Positions 26,368 to 34,399 of a stretch of DNA of 64,000 nt are shown here, one piece after another. Below the pieces are notes generated by a model that saw nothing but the letters and a program-made list of their open reading frames with translations, had not been told where the DNA came from and made no database searches. Numbering within the stretch: the stretch's first letter is position 1; every line of letters begins with the position of its first letter. A program made the position numbers and the translations under genes. This DNA is from Streptomyces sp. SDr-06 (GTDB taxonomy: Bacteria > Actinomycetota > Actinomycetes > Streptomycetales > Streptomycetaceae): positions 248,001-312,000 of the forward strand of contig NZ_QOLA01000001.1 in the NCBI RefSeq assembly GCF_003324565.1, given 5' to 3'.

Positions 26368-26606
26368 CAGGCGGCGTCCACCCCCTCACTGCGCGCGCTT
26401 GGCGGCGCCTCGTCGGGGAAGGCCTCGTCGAACTCGGCGCGCTGCTGTTCTCCCCAGGAGAGCGCGTAGCGGACGAACTGCAGGCGCTGCTGCTCGCGCA
26501 GGGGCAGGTCGTGGACGTACTGCTTGAGGGATTTTCCGTCGGCGGCCGCGGCGGCCCGGACCGCTTCCAGCTCCTCGTCGGTGAAGGTGATGTTCAAGGA
26601 CGGCAT
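26367..26606 (-). CDS. Ribbon-helix-helix-type antitoxin
   Basis: A 79-residue protein. Its first half (LNITFTDEELEAVRAAAAAD then GKSLKQYVHDL) is a CopG/Arc-like ribbon-helix-helix fold: a short beta-strand followed by two helices that bind operator DNA as a dimer. The acidic C-terminal half would wrap and neutralise the toxin encoded downstream. The start codon lies about 10 bases after a TAGGTA -10-like box with no clear RBS, so the mRNA may be leaderless. Confidence 0.78.
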   Translation of the reverse strand: MPSLNITFTDEELEAVRAAAAADGKSLKQYVHDLPLREQQRLQFVRYALSWGEQQRAEFDEAFPDEAPPSARSEGVDAA

Positions 26607-26613
26607 GGTTCGA

Positions 26614-26632
26614 TGGTACCTAGTTGGTACCT
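26614..26632 (-). promoter_or_regulatory. Toxin-antitoxin operator: repeated GGTACC
   Basis: TGGTACCT occurs twice, 11 bases apart (26614-26621 and 26625-26632), each containing the palindrome GGTACC. One helical turn of spacing directly at the antitoxin promoter is what a ribbon-helix-helix autorepressor would bind. Confidence 0.55.
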
Positions 26633-26808
26633 GCTCGGCTATGGGCCGGGGCGAAGTGCCTGTTCTCGCAGGTCATAGGCGTATGCGAGGGCCGGGCACG
26701 CCCGGGAGACCGAGCGGGGCGGGGGCGGGCCCGGCCGGTCGGTCACATCTGCGCGGCGCGATCCGTCAAGGCGGTGGAAGCACGATGCGAACCACTGAGG
26801 AGATGGTC

Positions 26809-27315
26809 ATGGAAACTCGCTCGATCACCGCGGAAGTACCGATGGAGCCGCGCATGTCCGAGGACCCCGCACAGCTCGTTCCCGAGCTGGCTCAGGTGTC
26901 GGCGGCCCTGTTCAAGGTCACCGGCAACGGCTCGGTGCCCCGTTCCACCATCAGTCTGGTCCAGCTGCGTGCGGGGCAGATTGTCGGCAGCACCTATCTG
27001 ACCGTGCTCCACACGGGCTTCCTGCGCAAGGCCGGGGAGTCGCAGGAGCGGATCACCTCGGTGGCGTCCTGGCAGGATTCGCCCTACTTCACCGCCGCCG
27101 AACGCGCGGCGCTGGCGCTCGTGGAGGCGGTGCTCCAGCCCGCCGGCCACGGCGAGCGCGTCCCGGACGAGCTCTACGCCCGGGCGGCCGAGCACTACGA
27201 GCCCAAGGCGCTGGCCACCTTGATGTTCGCGATCGGACAGGTCAACTTCTTCATCGCCGTGGCCCTCATCGCCAAGCCGGTGCCTGGCCGGTCGTTCACC
27301 GATCCCTGGAACTGA
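26809..27315 (+). CDS. AhpD/carboxymuconolactone decarboxylase-fold protein lacking the CxxC pair
   Basis: A 168-residue protein starting at ATG 26809, six bases after GAGGAG (in-frame upstream ATGs at 26785 and 26803 are weaker). The AhpD-like core is clear: SLVQLRAGQIVG, then LHTGFLRKAGES and WQDSPYFTAAERAALALVEA. Canonical members read GCxxCxxxH at the active site, with both Cys used for peroxidase/disulfide chemistry. Here the positions are Ser61 and Leu64, with His68 kept. It is therefore unlikely to be an alkylhydroperoxidase. Followed by a very strong terminator. Confidence 0.82.
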   Translation: METRSITAEVPMEPRMSEDPAQLVPELAQVSAALFKVTGNGSVPRSTISLVQLRAGQIVGSTYLTVLHTGFLRKAGESQERITSVASWQDSPYFTAAERAALALVEAVLQPAGHGERVPDELYARAAEHYEPKALATLMFAIGQVNFFIAVALIAKPVPGRSFTDPWN

Positions 27316-27331
27316 CGCGTCGCCCGAGCGG

Positions 27332-27378
27332 ACGCCCCGGCTCCCTCATGGTGTGCTGCCATGAGGGAGCCGGGGCGT
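27332..27378. terminator. Perfect 20-bp bidirectional terminator
   Basis: The arms 27332-27351 and 27359-27378 are perfect 20-bp inverted repeats around the loop TGTGCTG. The element separates the plus-strand AhpD-like gene from the convergent MFS gene. Confidence 0.9.
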
Positions 27379-27430
27379 GCGCGCCCGAACCGGTCGGCGC
27401 GGTAGCGGGTGTCGTGCGGGCGTGAGGTGG

Positions 27431-28918
27431 TCAGACGGCCGGGAGAGTGGTGGCGTCCGGGGTGGTGTCGCGGGCCGGCGCCATGGTCGTGCGGGGCCGC
27501 CGGTCGGGTGCGCGCAACAGTACGGCCGCCACGGCGAAGGCCGCGGCGAGCAGCCCGGCGCCGACCGCGAAGGCGAGGTGGTAGCCGCCGGTCAGCGCCT
27601 CCGACCGGCTTCTTCCGTGAGCGAGCAGGGTGTTGGTGCGGGACGCGGCCAGCGTGGACAGCACCGCCACCCCCAGGGCCATGCCGATCTGCTGGGTGGT
27701 GTTGAAGACGCCCGAGGCGAGCCCCGAGTCCTCCTCGCCCGCGCCGGACATGCCGAGCGTGGTCAGCGCGGGCAGGGCGAGACCGAAACCGGCCGCGAGC
27801 AGCATCACCGGCAGGAGGTCCCTGACGTAGTCGGCGTGTACGGGGACCCGGGCGAGCAGTCCGAGAACGCCGACCAGCAGAGCGATTCCGGTGAGCAGCA
27901 CCGGGCGTTCGCCGAAGCGTGCGTTGAGGCGGGCGGAGACGCCGAGGGACACCGCGCCGATGATGCCCGCGGCAGGGAGCATGGCAAGGCCGGTCCGGGT
28001 CGCGTCGTACCCGAGCACCCGCTGCAGGTAGAAGGCGACGAGGATCTGGAAGGAGAACAGCGCGGCCACCATGAGCATTTGGACCAGGTTGGCCCCCGAG
28101 ACGCTGCGCGAACGGAAGATCCGCAGCGGCATGAGCGGGGTCCTCGCGGTGGCCTGGCGCGCGAGGAACGCGGCGAGCAGTACGGCGGCGAGCATGCTCA
28201 GAACGAGCGTGCGGGCCGAAGTCCAGCCGTACTCCTCGGCCTTGACGATGGCGTAGATACCGACCATCAGGCCCGCGGTGACGAGCAGCGCACCGAGGGC
28301 GTCGGCTCCGGCCTTGAGGCCGAGTCCCCGGTCGGCGGGCAGCACCCGGCGCGCGAGGGTGAGGACCGCGAGCCCGAACGGCAGGTTGATGAAGAAGATC
28401 CAGTGCCAGCTCAGGGCGTCGGTGAGGACGCCGCCGAGCACCTGCCCGATGGAGGCTCCGGCCGCTCCGGTGAAGCTGAACACGGCGATGGCCCGGGCGC
28501 GTTGACGTGGTTCGGTGAACAGCGTCACCAGGATGCCGAGGCCGACCGACGAGGCCATCGCGCTGCCGACGCCCTGCAGGAACCGGGCGGCGAGCAGCAC
28601 CGCGGGGGAGGTGGCCACGCCTGCGAGGAGCGAGGCCGCGGTGAACACCGCCGTGCCGGACAGGAACATCCGCCGCCGCCCCACCAGGTCGCCGAGCCTG
28701 CCGGAGAGCAGCAGCAGACTACCGAACGCGATCAGGTACGCGTTGACGACCCAGCCGAGCCCCGCGGGCGAGAAGCCGAGGTCGTTCTGGATGGCCGGCA
28801 TGGCCACGGTCACGATGCTGCCGTCGAGGACGACCATCAGCAGACTCGTGGCGATGACGCCGAGGGCGAGCCACTGCGAGCGGGGTCTTCTGGATGAAGG
28901 AGCGGAAGTGGCAGACAT
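27431..28918 (-). CDS. MFS multidrug efflux transporter, DHA2 (EmrB/QacA) type
   Basis: A 495-residue protein with fourteen predicted membrane segments, starting at ATG 28918 behind AGGAGAG. Motif A is GRLGDLVGRRRMFLSG, and motif C-like Gly/Pro patterns (GQVLGGVLTDALSWHWIFFINLPFG) match drug:proton antiporters of the DHA2 family. The divergence motif LDGSIVTVAMPAIQ is in helix 1. The upstream MarR gene on the same strand is the likely regulator. Substrate unknown; export of a drug or a self-made metabolite is the usual role. Confidence 0.92.
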   Translation of the reverse strand: MSATSAPSSRRPRSQWLALGVIATSLLMVVLDGSIVTVAMPAIQNDLGFSPAGLGWVVNAYLIAFGSLLLLSGRLGDLVGRRRMFLSGTAVFTAASLLAGVATSPAVLLAARFLQGVGSAMASSVGLGILVTLFTEPRQRARAIAVFSFTGAAGASIGQVLGGVLTDALSWHWIFFINLPFGLAVLTLARRVLPADRGLGLKAGADALGALLVTAGLMVGIYAIVKAEEYGWTSARTLVLSMLAAVLLAAFLARQATARTPLMPLRIFRSRSVSGANLVQMLMVAALFSFQILVAFYLQRVLGYDATRTGLAMLPAAGIIGAVSLGVSARLNARFGERPVLLTGIALLVGVLGLLARVPVHADYVRDLLPVMLLAAGFGLALPALTTLGMSGAGEEDSGLASGVFNTTQQIGMALGVAVLSTLAASRTNTLLAHGRSRSEALTGGYHLAFAVGAGLLAAAFAVAAVLLRAPDRRPRTTMAPARDTTPDATTLPAV

Positions 28919-28950
28919 GCGGTCTCTCCTGTCCGTTGGCGACAGGTGAG

Positions 28951-28987
28951 ACACTAACAGATAGTTTTGTTGTAGACGATTTACTTC
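28951..28987 (-). promoter_or_regulatory. AT-rich promoter/operator region of the MFS gene
   Basis: A strikingly AT-rich stretch (acactaacagatagttttg and beyond) between the MarR and MFS genes. It contains an imperfect CTAACA/TGTTGTAG dyad. It is a plausible MarR operator overlapping the MFS promoter. Confidence 0.35.
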
Positions 28988-29006
28988 GGTCTGACTTCTC
29001 TCTCGG

Positions 29007-29495
29007 TCACTTCGCCCCCTGCCGGGCCCGGCGCGCCGGGCGGGGTGACTCCGCCGGAACGGCCAAGTGCCCCTCGACGAGCCCGTTCAGGGCGCGCAGG
29101 AGCACGCTCCGGTCCCCCTCGGAGAGACTCGCCAAAGCCTCCGCGTGCACACCGTCGACGATCTTCTGACTGCGGCGCGCGACCCGGGCCCCCTCCTCGG
29201 TGACGGCGATGATGCGCGCCCGGCGGTCCGTGCTGGACGGACGGCGTTCGGCGAGCCCCGCCGCCTCGAGGGCGTCGACCGTCACCACCATCGTGGTCTT
29301 GTCCATGTCCCCGAGCTCGGCGAGCTGGGCCTGGGTCCGCTCCTCCCCCAGCGCGTGCACCAGCACGCAGTGCATGCGCGCCGTCAGCCCGATCTCGTCG
29401 AGCGCCGCCGCCATGCGGGTGCGCAGCACGTGGCTGGTGTGGTCCAGAAGGAAGGAGAGATCGGGGGCGGTGCGGGCGGGCGCCATGGCAGTCAT
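29007..29495 (-). CDS. MarR-family transcriptional regulator
   Basis: A 162-residue winged-helix regulator. The recognition region is TQAQLAELGDMDKTTMVVTVDALEAAG, read in segments (AQLAELGDMDKTTM then VTVDALEAAGLAERR), with the wing PSSTDRRARIIAVTEEG. The fold and size are typical of MarR dimers that release DNA on binding phenolic or cationic drugs. It lies 88 bases upstream of the efflux gene on the same strand and probably represses it. Confidence 0.9.
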   Translation of the reverse strand: MTAMAPARTAPDLSFLLDHTSHVLRTRMAAALDEIGLTARMHCVLVHALGEERTQAQLAELGDMDKTTMVVTVDALEAAGLAERRPSSTDRRARIIAVTEEGARVARRSQKIVDGVHAEALASLSEGDRSVLLRALNGLVEGHLAVPAESPRPARRARQGAK

Positions 29496-29614
29496 GTCCG
29501 CCAGAGTAGCAATTTCGTTCCGTGACAGATCATCCGGAAAGGGCTGTTCCGCGGGCGGGCTCGGCCGTCCCGCACGGTGCGGGGCGACGAACCGGGACCA
29601 CGCCGCGCGGGCCT

Positions 29615-29962
29615 CTACATCACCGGGTTCTCGATCAGGGTCACGCGGTTCCCGTCGGGGTCATGGACGGCGGCGAACCGCACCTGCTGGGAACCGGGCT
29701 GAACCTCCCCGACGACGATGCCCCGCCCCGCCAGCTCCGAGATCGCCCGGTCGAGATCGTCGACCACCAGGTTGAGCAGGGTCGACCCGGCGTGCTGCGG
29801 CGACTGGAAGACCGACACCCAGCCCGATGGGGCGACGTGCCAGTCCGCGAGCCCCGGCATCGGCCTCTTGTCGGCGGGCCTCCCCAGAAGTCGCTCGTAC
29901 CAGGCCACCGCGGGTTCCATCTCACTCACGGGCGCGACCGCGAGAACGTGGGTGAAAGCCAT
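29615..29962 (-). CDS. VOC-superfamily (glyoxalase/bleomycin resistance fold) protein
   Basis: A 115-residue single-domain protein starting at ATG 29962 behind AAGGA. It has the two betaalphabetabetabeta modules: FTHVLAVAPVSEMEPAVAWYERLLG in the first half (shown here in outline) and LLNLVVDDLDRAISELAGRG in the second. The ending VHDPDGNRVTLIENP is diagnostic. Family members include lyases, dioxygenases and drug-binding resistance proteins; nothing here decides between them. Confidence 0.85.
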   Translation of the reverse strand: MAFTHVLAVAPVSEMEPAVAWYERLLGRPADKRPMPGLADWHVAPSGWVSVFQSPQHAGSTLLNLVVDDLDRAISELAGRGIVVGEVQPGSQQVRFAAVHDPDGNRVTLIENPVM

Positions 29963-30176
29963 GTCCGGACATCCTTTCCCTGCGTTGTCACACCAGGACC
30001 CGCCGAAGCACCACCGGCCAGGTCCGGGAGACGAGTGCCACGCGTTCCCGCGTGCTCTTCTGACGACTCCACCCGTCGCGGAAACTCATCGCACGGCGGG
30101 GGGGGTCGCAGGGCGGAGATGGCTCTTCGTACCGTGGCAGACCGGCGCCCGCCGGTCGACGCATAGGGTCTCTGTC

Positions 30177-30656
30177 ATGATCAGTGACTGGCGTGCGGAC
30201 CGGATCGGAAGCGCTCTGCGCGGTGAGAACCCAACGGTGCTGCGGCGGTTGGGGGCAGGGTTCGCCGCGATCGGAGACGTGCAGTTCCTGCCCGGCTACT
30301 CCGTTCTGCTGGTGGACGATCCACAAGTGGAGCGGCTGTCCGACCTCCCCCGCGCCAAGCGGTTGGCCTTCCTCTCCGACATGGACGTGCTCGGCGAGGC
30401 CGTCGAGCGGGCCTGTCGACGGCTCGATCCGGCGTTCCGTCGGGTGAACCTGGAGATCCTGGGCAACACGGACGGGTTCCTGCACGCCCACGTATGGCCA
30501 CGCTTCGCATGGGAGCCGGACGACCTGGTACGCGTGCCGGTCTGGCTCTACCCCCATGGGCACTGGACGGACGAGCGTCATGCCCTGGCGCCACGGCACG
30601 ACGCGCTCCGGCTGGAGATCTCCGCGGAGCTGGACCGGCTGACCGCGCAGGCCTGA
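30177..30656 (+). CDS. HIT-like protein (diadenosine-polyphosphate hydrolase type)
   Basis: A 159-residue protein. The stretch VNLEILGNTDGFLHAHVWPR has the position of the HIT histidine triad, but only HAH is present and the third His is replaced (HAHVWPR). The segment LPGYSVLLVDDP matches the HIT-domain strand. A TAGGGT -10-like box at 30164-30169 lies only 8 bases before the ATG, and no RBS is seen, so the gene is probably translated from a leaderless mRNA. The hydrolase function is inferred from the fold and is uncertain given the incomplete triad. Confidence 0.75.
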   Translation: MISDWRADRIGSALRGENPTVLRRLGAGFAAIGDVQFLPGYSVLLVDDPQVERLSDLPRAKRLAFLSDMDVLGEAVERACRRLDPAFRRVNLEILGNTDGFLHAHVWPRFAWEPDDLVRVPVWLYPHGHWTDERHALAPRHDALRLEISAELDRLTAQA

Positions 30657-30670
30657 CGGCGTCCGGGTGA

Positions 30671-30688
30671 CGGGCACGGTCGTGCCCG
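30671..30688 (+). terminator. Short hairpin after the HIT-like gene
   Basis: CGGGCACG and CGTGCCCG form adjacent 8-bp arms with a 2-base centre, 14 bases past the stop codon. The tiny loop makes it a weak prediction. Confidence 0.4.
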
Positions 30689-30701
30689 CCCCGGCGCGCG
30701 C

Positions 30702-31436
30702 GTGAACGAGCGGGGGCCGCCCGCGCCCCTGGGCGGAATGCGCTTGTCCGCCGGTCTCGCGCCGCACTACCTTGCGGGCGTGGAACTCTTCTCGCTCGCC
30801 TGGGCCGCGTTGCGCACCACGGTCGCCGACCTGCCGGACCGGGAATTCCAGCAGCCGTCCGGGTGTGCGGGCTGGCTCGTACGGGACCTCGTGTGCCATC
30901 TCGTCATCGATGCGCAGGACGTGCTGATCACCCTGGTCACCCCCACCCGGGCGGAACCCACCGTGGACGCGGTGACCTACTGGAACGTCTCGCACCAACC
31001 GCCTGCCGGCGACGACCCGCTCGACGCGCTGATCGTCCGGCTGGCCACCGCGTACGAGGATCCGCGTCTGCTCAAGTTCCACTTGGACGACGTCGGCTCC
31101 GCCGCCGGACGGGCCGCCGAACTCGCCGACCCCACGGCCCGGGTCAGCACCCAGGACCAGGTGCTCACGGTGGGCGACTTCCTCACCGCGTACGTCCTGG
31201 AATGGACGCTGCACCACCTCGACCTCGTCGCCTGCCTCCCCGGGGCTCCCGGTCCGCCCGCCGAAGGCCTGGCCCGGTCCCGCGCGATGCTGGAATCCAT
31301 CGCGGGTGCCCCCTTCCCGGCCTCGTTCACCGACACCGACGCCCTGCTCATCGGCACCGGACGCCGGACACCGACCGACGCGGAGCGGGCCGAACTCGGT
31401 TCGCTGGCCGCCGCGTTGCCGTTCGTCGTCGGCTGA
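30702..31436 (+). CDS. Mycothiol-dependent maleylpyruvate isomerase-family protein (DinB-like fold)
   Basis: A 244-residue helical-bundle protein. The N-terminal MDMPI domain has SGCAGWLVRDLVCHLVIDAQ, with the first metal-ligand His, and the C-terminal part has YVLEWTLHHLDLVACLPG with the next His pair. The family uses mycothiol, the actinobacterial thiol, as cofactor in isomerase or transferase reactions. The start is uncertain: GTG 30702, ATG 30738 or GTG 30780. The reaction cannot be told. Confidence 0.82.
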   Translation: MNERGPPAPLGGMRLSAGLAPHYLAGVELFSLAWAALRTTVADLPDREFQQPSGCAGWLVRDLVCHLVIDAQDVLITLVTPTRAEPTVDAVTYWNVSHQPPAGDDPLDALIVRLATAYEDPRLLKFHLDDVGSAAGRAAELADPTARVSTQDQVLTVGDFLTAYVLEWTLHHLDLVACLPGAPGPPAEGLARSRAMLESIAGAPFPASFTDTDALLIGTGRRTPTDAERAELGSLAAALPFVVG

Positions 31437-31660
31437 CGTCACGCCGCCGAGGACTCTCCCAGCCTGGTTCCCGCGGCCTTCCCGCCGAGTCGCGCAACCG
31501 CGTCCTTGCGCGGGACCGTGGCGGCGCCCCGCGCTCGCCCGCCCGCGCGACGGCCGCCACGACCGGCACCCGTCCCCGGACTTGGCCCCCGCCGTAACGC
31601 GATATAACGTAAGTTCATTCGCAGGCGTCGAGGCGCCGCCCACGAGATCGGGATGGGGAC

Positions 31661-32293
31661 ATGTCGGGACAGACGCCGCCCACGGATCAGCCGAACGAAG
31701 CCGGTGGGCCGCCGCCCCTCAGGGCATCGCACGCCGACCGCGACCGGACCGTGGACATGCTGCGCGTCGCGGCCGGGGACGGCCTCCTCGATGCGGCCGA
31801 ACTCGACCAGCGCCTGGAGGTCGCGCTGACCGCCCGCACCCTGGACCAACTGGCCGGCCTCACCGCCGACCTGCCACCCCTGACGGCCGCTGACGGGCCC
31901 GCGGTGGAGGCGAAGGACGTCGTACGGATCGAGCAACAGGCCGGTTCGGTCCGCCGCGAAGGCCGTTGGGTGGTGCCGCGGCGGATGGAGCTCCAGGTGT
32001 CCTGGTGCGATGTGACGCTGGACTTCACCGATGCGGTGATCACGCGGGACACCCTGGACATCGAGATGAACATGCGCGGCGGAACCCTGCTCCTGGTGAC
32101 CGGGCCGGGCGTCGTGGTGAACACCGACTCCCTGTCGATGAACTTCTCCAAGGGCGCGGTCCCCGCCGCCGGGGATCCCGCGACGCCGCCCAGGCTCCGG
32201 GTGGAGCTGACCGGCGGCTTCGCCTACGGCCGGATCAAGGTGCGGACGCCCCGAAGGACCTTCGGGCAGTGGCTGCTCCGCAGACCCGTCTGA
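31661..32293 (+). CDS. DUF1707 SHOCT-like domain protein
   Basis: A 210-residue protein with the DUF1707 domain at residues 22-75: LRASHADRDRTVDMLRVAAG then GLLDAAELDQRLEVALTART. The C-terminal part (residues 95-210) is beta-rich, with VSWCDVTLDFTDAVITRDTL, like the DUF4097/LiaF-type beta-helix seen behind DUF1707. No membrane segment is present. LiaF-like associations suggest a link to envelope stress, which would fit the VanJ/CseBC-like genes downstream, but that is inference. Confidence 0.82.
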   Translation: MSGQTPPTDQPNEAGGPPPLRASHADRDRTVDMLRVAAGDGLLDAAELDQRLEVALTARTLDQLAGLTADLPPLTAADGPAVEAKDVVRIEQQAGSVRREGRWVVPRRMELQVSWCDVTLDFTDAVITRDTLDIEMNMRGGTLLLVTGPGVVVNTDSLSMNFSKGAVPAAGDPATPPRLRVELTGGFAYGRIKVRTPRRTFGQWLLRRPV

Positions 32294-32468
32294 TGGCCAA
32301 CGCCGACCGCACGGACGAAGGGACACGAGGAGAGTGTCTGAAGCACGGCTGATACACATCCGCGCGGTGGTCGAAGCCTCGCGCTGACCAGCTGGAAGCC
32401 GTCCTTGCGAAGACTGGTGGACGTACCCGGGTCCGGTGTACGAGTCCTGACTTCGGGAGGCGGCCGAC

Positions 32469-33560
32469 ATGTCCACAGGTGCGAAGCGATCCATGGATGC
32501 CCCGCTTGACGGCGCTCCCTCCGTCGCGGACCCCACGAACCCACCCCCTCCGGGCGGCGCCCCAGGGCAAGGCGACCCATCTCGGCGGGGCGCCCTGTGG
32601 CGGCCCGCCACATGGGGGCGAGGCACATGGCGGGAGGGCACATGGCGGCGAGGGCGACTCATAGCCGGCTGCGCGCTGCTCTGCGCTCTGATCATGGCCC
32701 GCAACGACTTCGTTCCGAACGGCGTCGGCAACCTCGGCAGCCTGGCGCAGACGCTGCTGCCCTGGACGGGGCTGAGCGTGCTGATCCTGCTGGCGCTCGC
32801 GGTCGCCCGCCGCTCCGCACTCGGCACAGTCGCTGTCCTCGTCCCCGCCCTCGTCTGGTGTGCGCTGTTCGCCGGAACCCTCGTGGACAAGGGCTCGGGC
32901 GGCGGGAACCTGACCGTGGTCAGCCACAACGTGGACGAGGAGAACACCGACCCCGGCAGGACCGCCCGGGCCCTGGCCGCCTCGGGCGCCGACGTACTGG
33001 CACTGGAGGAGTTGCCCCGCCGGGCCACCGCGCGATCCACGTACGAACAGGAACTGGCCGCGGTCTACCCCTACTCGGCCGTGCGCGGCAGCGTCGGAGT
33101 GTGGAGCAAGCACCCGCTCACGGCGGTCGAGCCGCTGGAGATCATGCCCTGGACGCGGGCGCTGCGTGCCACGGTCGCCACGCCCGAGGGGCCCGTCGCC
33201 CTCTATGCCGCGCACCTCGCCTCGGTCCGGGTCCTGCCGACGTCCGGTTTCGCCACCGCGAGGCGCAACGAGTCGGCCGCGAAGCTGGCCGCGGCCGTGC
33301 GGGCCGAACCGCTGCCCCGGGTCCTCGTGGTGGGCGACTTCAACGGTTCGGCCGACGACTCGGCGCTGGACCCGCTGACCGGGCCGCTGCGTTCCGCGCA
33401 GCGGGAGGCGGGCAGCGGGTTCGGCTTCACCTGGCCCGCCGCCTTCCCACTGGTCCGCCTCGACCAGATCATGGTGAAGGGGATCACCCCGGCCTCCTCG
33501 TGGACCCTGCCGGACACCGGCAGCGACCACCTGCCCGTGGCGGCATCCCTGCGTATCTGA
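32469..33560 (+). CDS. vanJ: VanJ-like membrane-anchored endonuclease/exonuclease/phosphatase-family protein
   Basis: A 363-residue protein. A variable N-terminus with TWxxG repeats (residues 47-62) precedes three membrane segments (about residues 65-140), so the catalytic domain faces outward. The EEP domain has VVSHNVDEENTDPGRTARAL with the metal-binding Asn, LALEELPRR (Glu), VGDFNGSADDSALDPL (Asp/Asn) and the terminal SDHLPVAA (Asp-His pair). This arrangement matches S. coelicolor VanJ, a teicoplanin-resistance protein reported to dephosphorylate undecaprenyl pyrophosphate. It stands 103 bases upstream of a two-component system. Confidence 0.85.
   Translation: MSTGAKRSMDAPLDGAPSVADPTNPPPPGGAPGQGDPSRRGALWRPATWGRGTWREGTWRRGRLIAGCALLCALIMARNDFVPNGVGNLGSLAQTLLPWTGLSVLILLALAVARRSALGTVAVLVPALVWCALFAGTLVDKGSGGGNLTVVSHNVDEENTDPGRTARALAASGADVLALEELPRRATARSTYEQELAAVYPYSAVRGSVGVWSKHPLTAVEPLEIMPWTRALRATVATPEGPVALYAAHLASVRVLPTSGFATARRNESAAKLAAAVRAEPLPRVLVVGDFNGSADDSALDPLTGPLRSAQREAGSGFGFTWPAAFPLVRLDQIMVKGITPASSWTLPDTGSDHLPVAASLRI
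32609..32653 (+). repeat. Three 15-bp coding repeats (TWxxG)
   Basis: Three consecutive 15-bp units at 32609, 32624 and 32639, each starting CACATGG, encode TWGRG-TWREG-TWRRG in the cytoplasmic N-terminus of the VanJ-like protein. The in-frame length means expansion or contraction would be tolerated. Confidence 0.75.
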
Positions 33561-33663
33561 CGACCCGTCGCCTGACGGCCCCGCCCGGCTCCCGGTCGCC
33601 AGGACATCCCCTGACTACGATTCGATCATCAACCGGCACGAATGCTGCGAAGAAGGTGACCCC

Positions 33664-34389
33664 TTGCCTGGACCCGTGGTCCCGGACCCGGTCAGGGTGC
33701 TGGTCGTCGAGGACGACGCCGTCATCCGGCGCTCCGTCCAACTGGCCCTGGAGCGCTACGGGTACGAGGTGTCGGTCGCGGGCGACGGGCTCGACGGCCT
33801 GGAGGCCCACCGGGCCGGGAAGCACGATCTGCTGATCGTGGACGTGATGCTGCCGGGACTGGACGGCATCGGGCTGTGCCGGCGCATCCGCGAGGAGAGC
33901 CTCGTCCCGATCCTGATGATGTCCGCCCGCGGCGACGCCCTCGACGTGGTGGCCGGACTGGAGGCCGGGGCCGACGACTATGTGGTCAAGCCCGTCGACA
34001 TCGGCATCCTGGTGGCCCGCATCCGGACCCTGCTGCGGCGCGCCACCTTCGTCCCGGCTCCGGCGGAGGCGGCCGGTGGGCCCGGGCCGGAGGAAACGCC
34101 CGGCCTGCTCGTGTTCGGCGACCTGAGCATCGACACGCTCGGTCTCGGGGTGCGCCGGGGCGGTGCGCCCGTCCCGCTGACGCCCACGGAGCTGCGGCTG
34201 CTCCTGGCCTTCGCGGAGAACCCGGGCGTCGTGCTCGACCGGCGGCGCCTGCTGCGCGAGGTGTGGGACTACGGCTGGGAAGGCGACACCCGGGTCGTCG
34301 ACCTCTGCGTGGTGCGGCTGCGCAAGAAGATCGGCGCCGACCGCGTGGAGACCGTGCGCGGTTTCGGCTACAAGCTCGTGCGGACCTGA
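33664..34389 (+). CDS. OmpR-type response regulator, CseB-like
   Basis: A 241-residue regulator starting at TTG 33664 behind GAAGGTGA. The receiver domain has VLVVEDDAVIRRS, the phospho-acceptor Asp in LLIVDVMLPGLDG, and Lys in YVVKPVDIG. The C-terminal winged helix (LTPTELRLLLAFAENPG, then DTRVVDLCVVRLRKKIG and VRGFGYKLV) is OmpR/PhoB type. The wording of the receiver resembles CseB, which with the sigma factor SigE answers cell-envelope stress. It is followed 10 bases later by the kinase gene. Confidence 0.9.
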   Translation: MPGPVVPDPVRVLVVEDDAVIRRSVQLALERYGYEVSVAGDGLDGLEAHRAGKHDLLIVDVMLPGLDGIGLCRRIREESLVPILMMSARGDALDVVAGLEAGADDYVVKPVDIGILVARIRTLLRRATFVPAPAEAAGGPGPEETPGLLVFGDLSIDTLGLGVRRGGAPVPLTPTELRLLLAFAENPGVVLDRRRLLREVWDYGWEGDTRVVDLCVVRLRKKIGADRVETVRGFGYKLVRT

Positions 34390-34399
34390 GACGCCGGTC

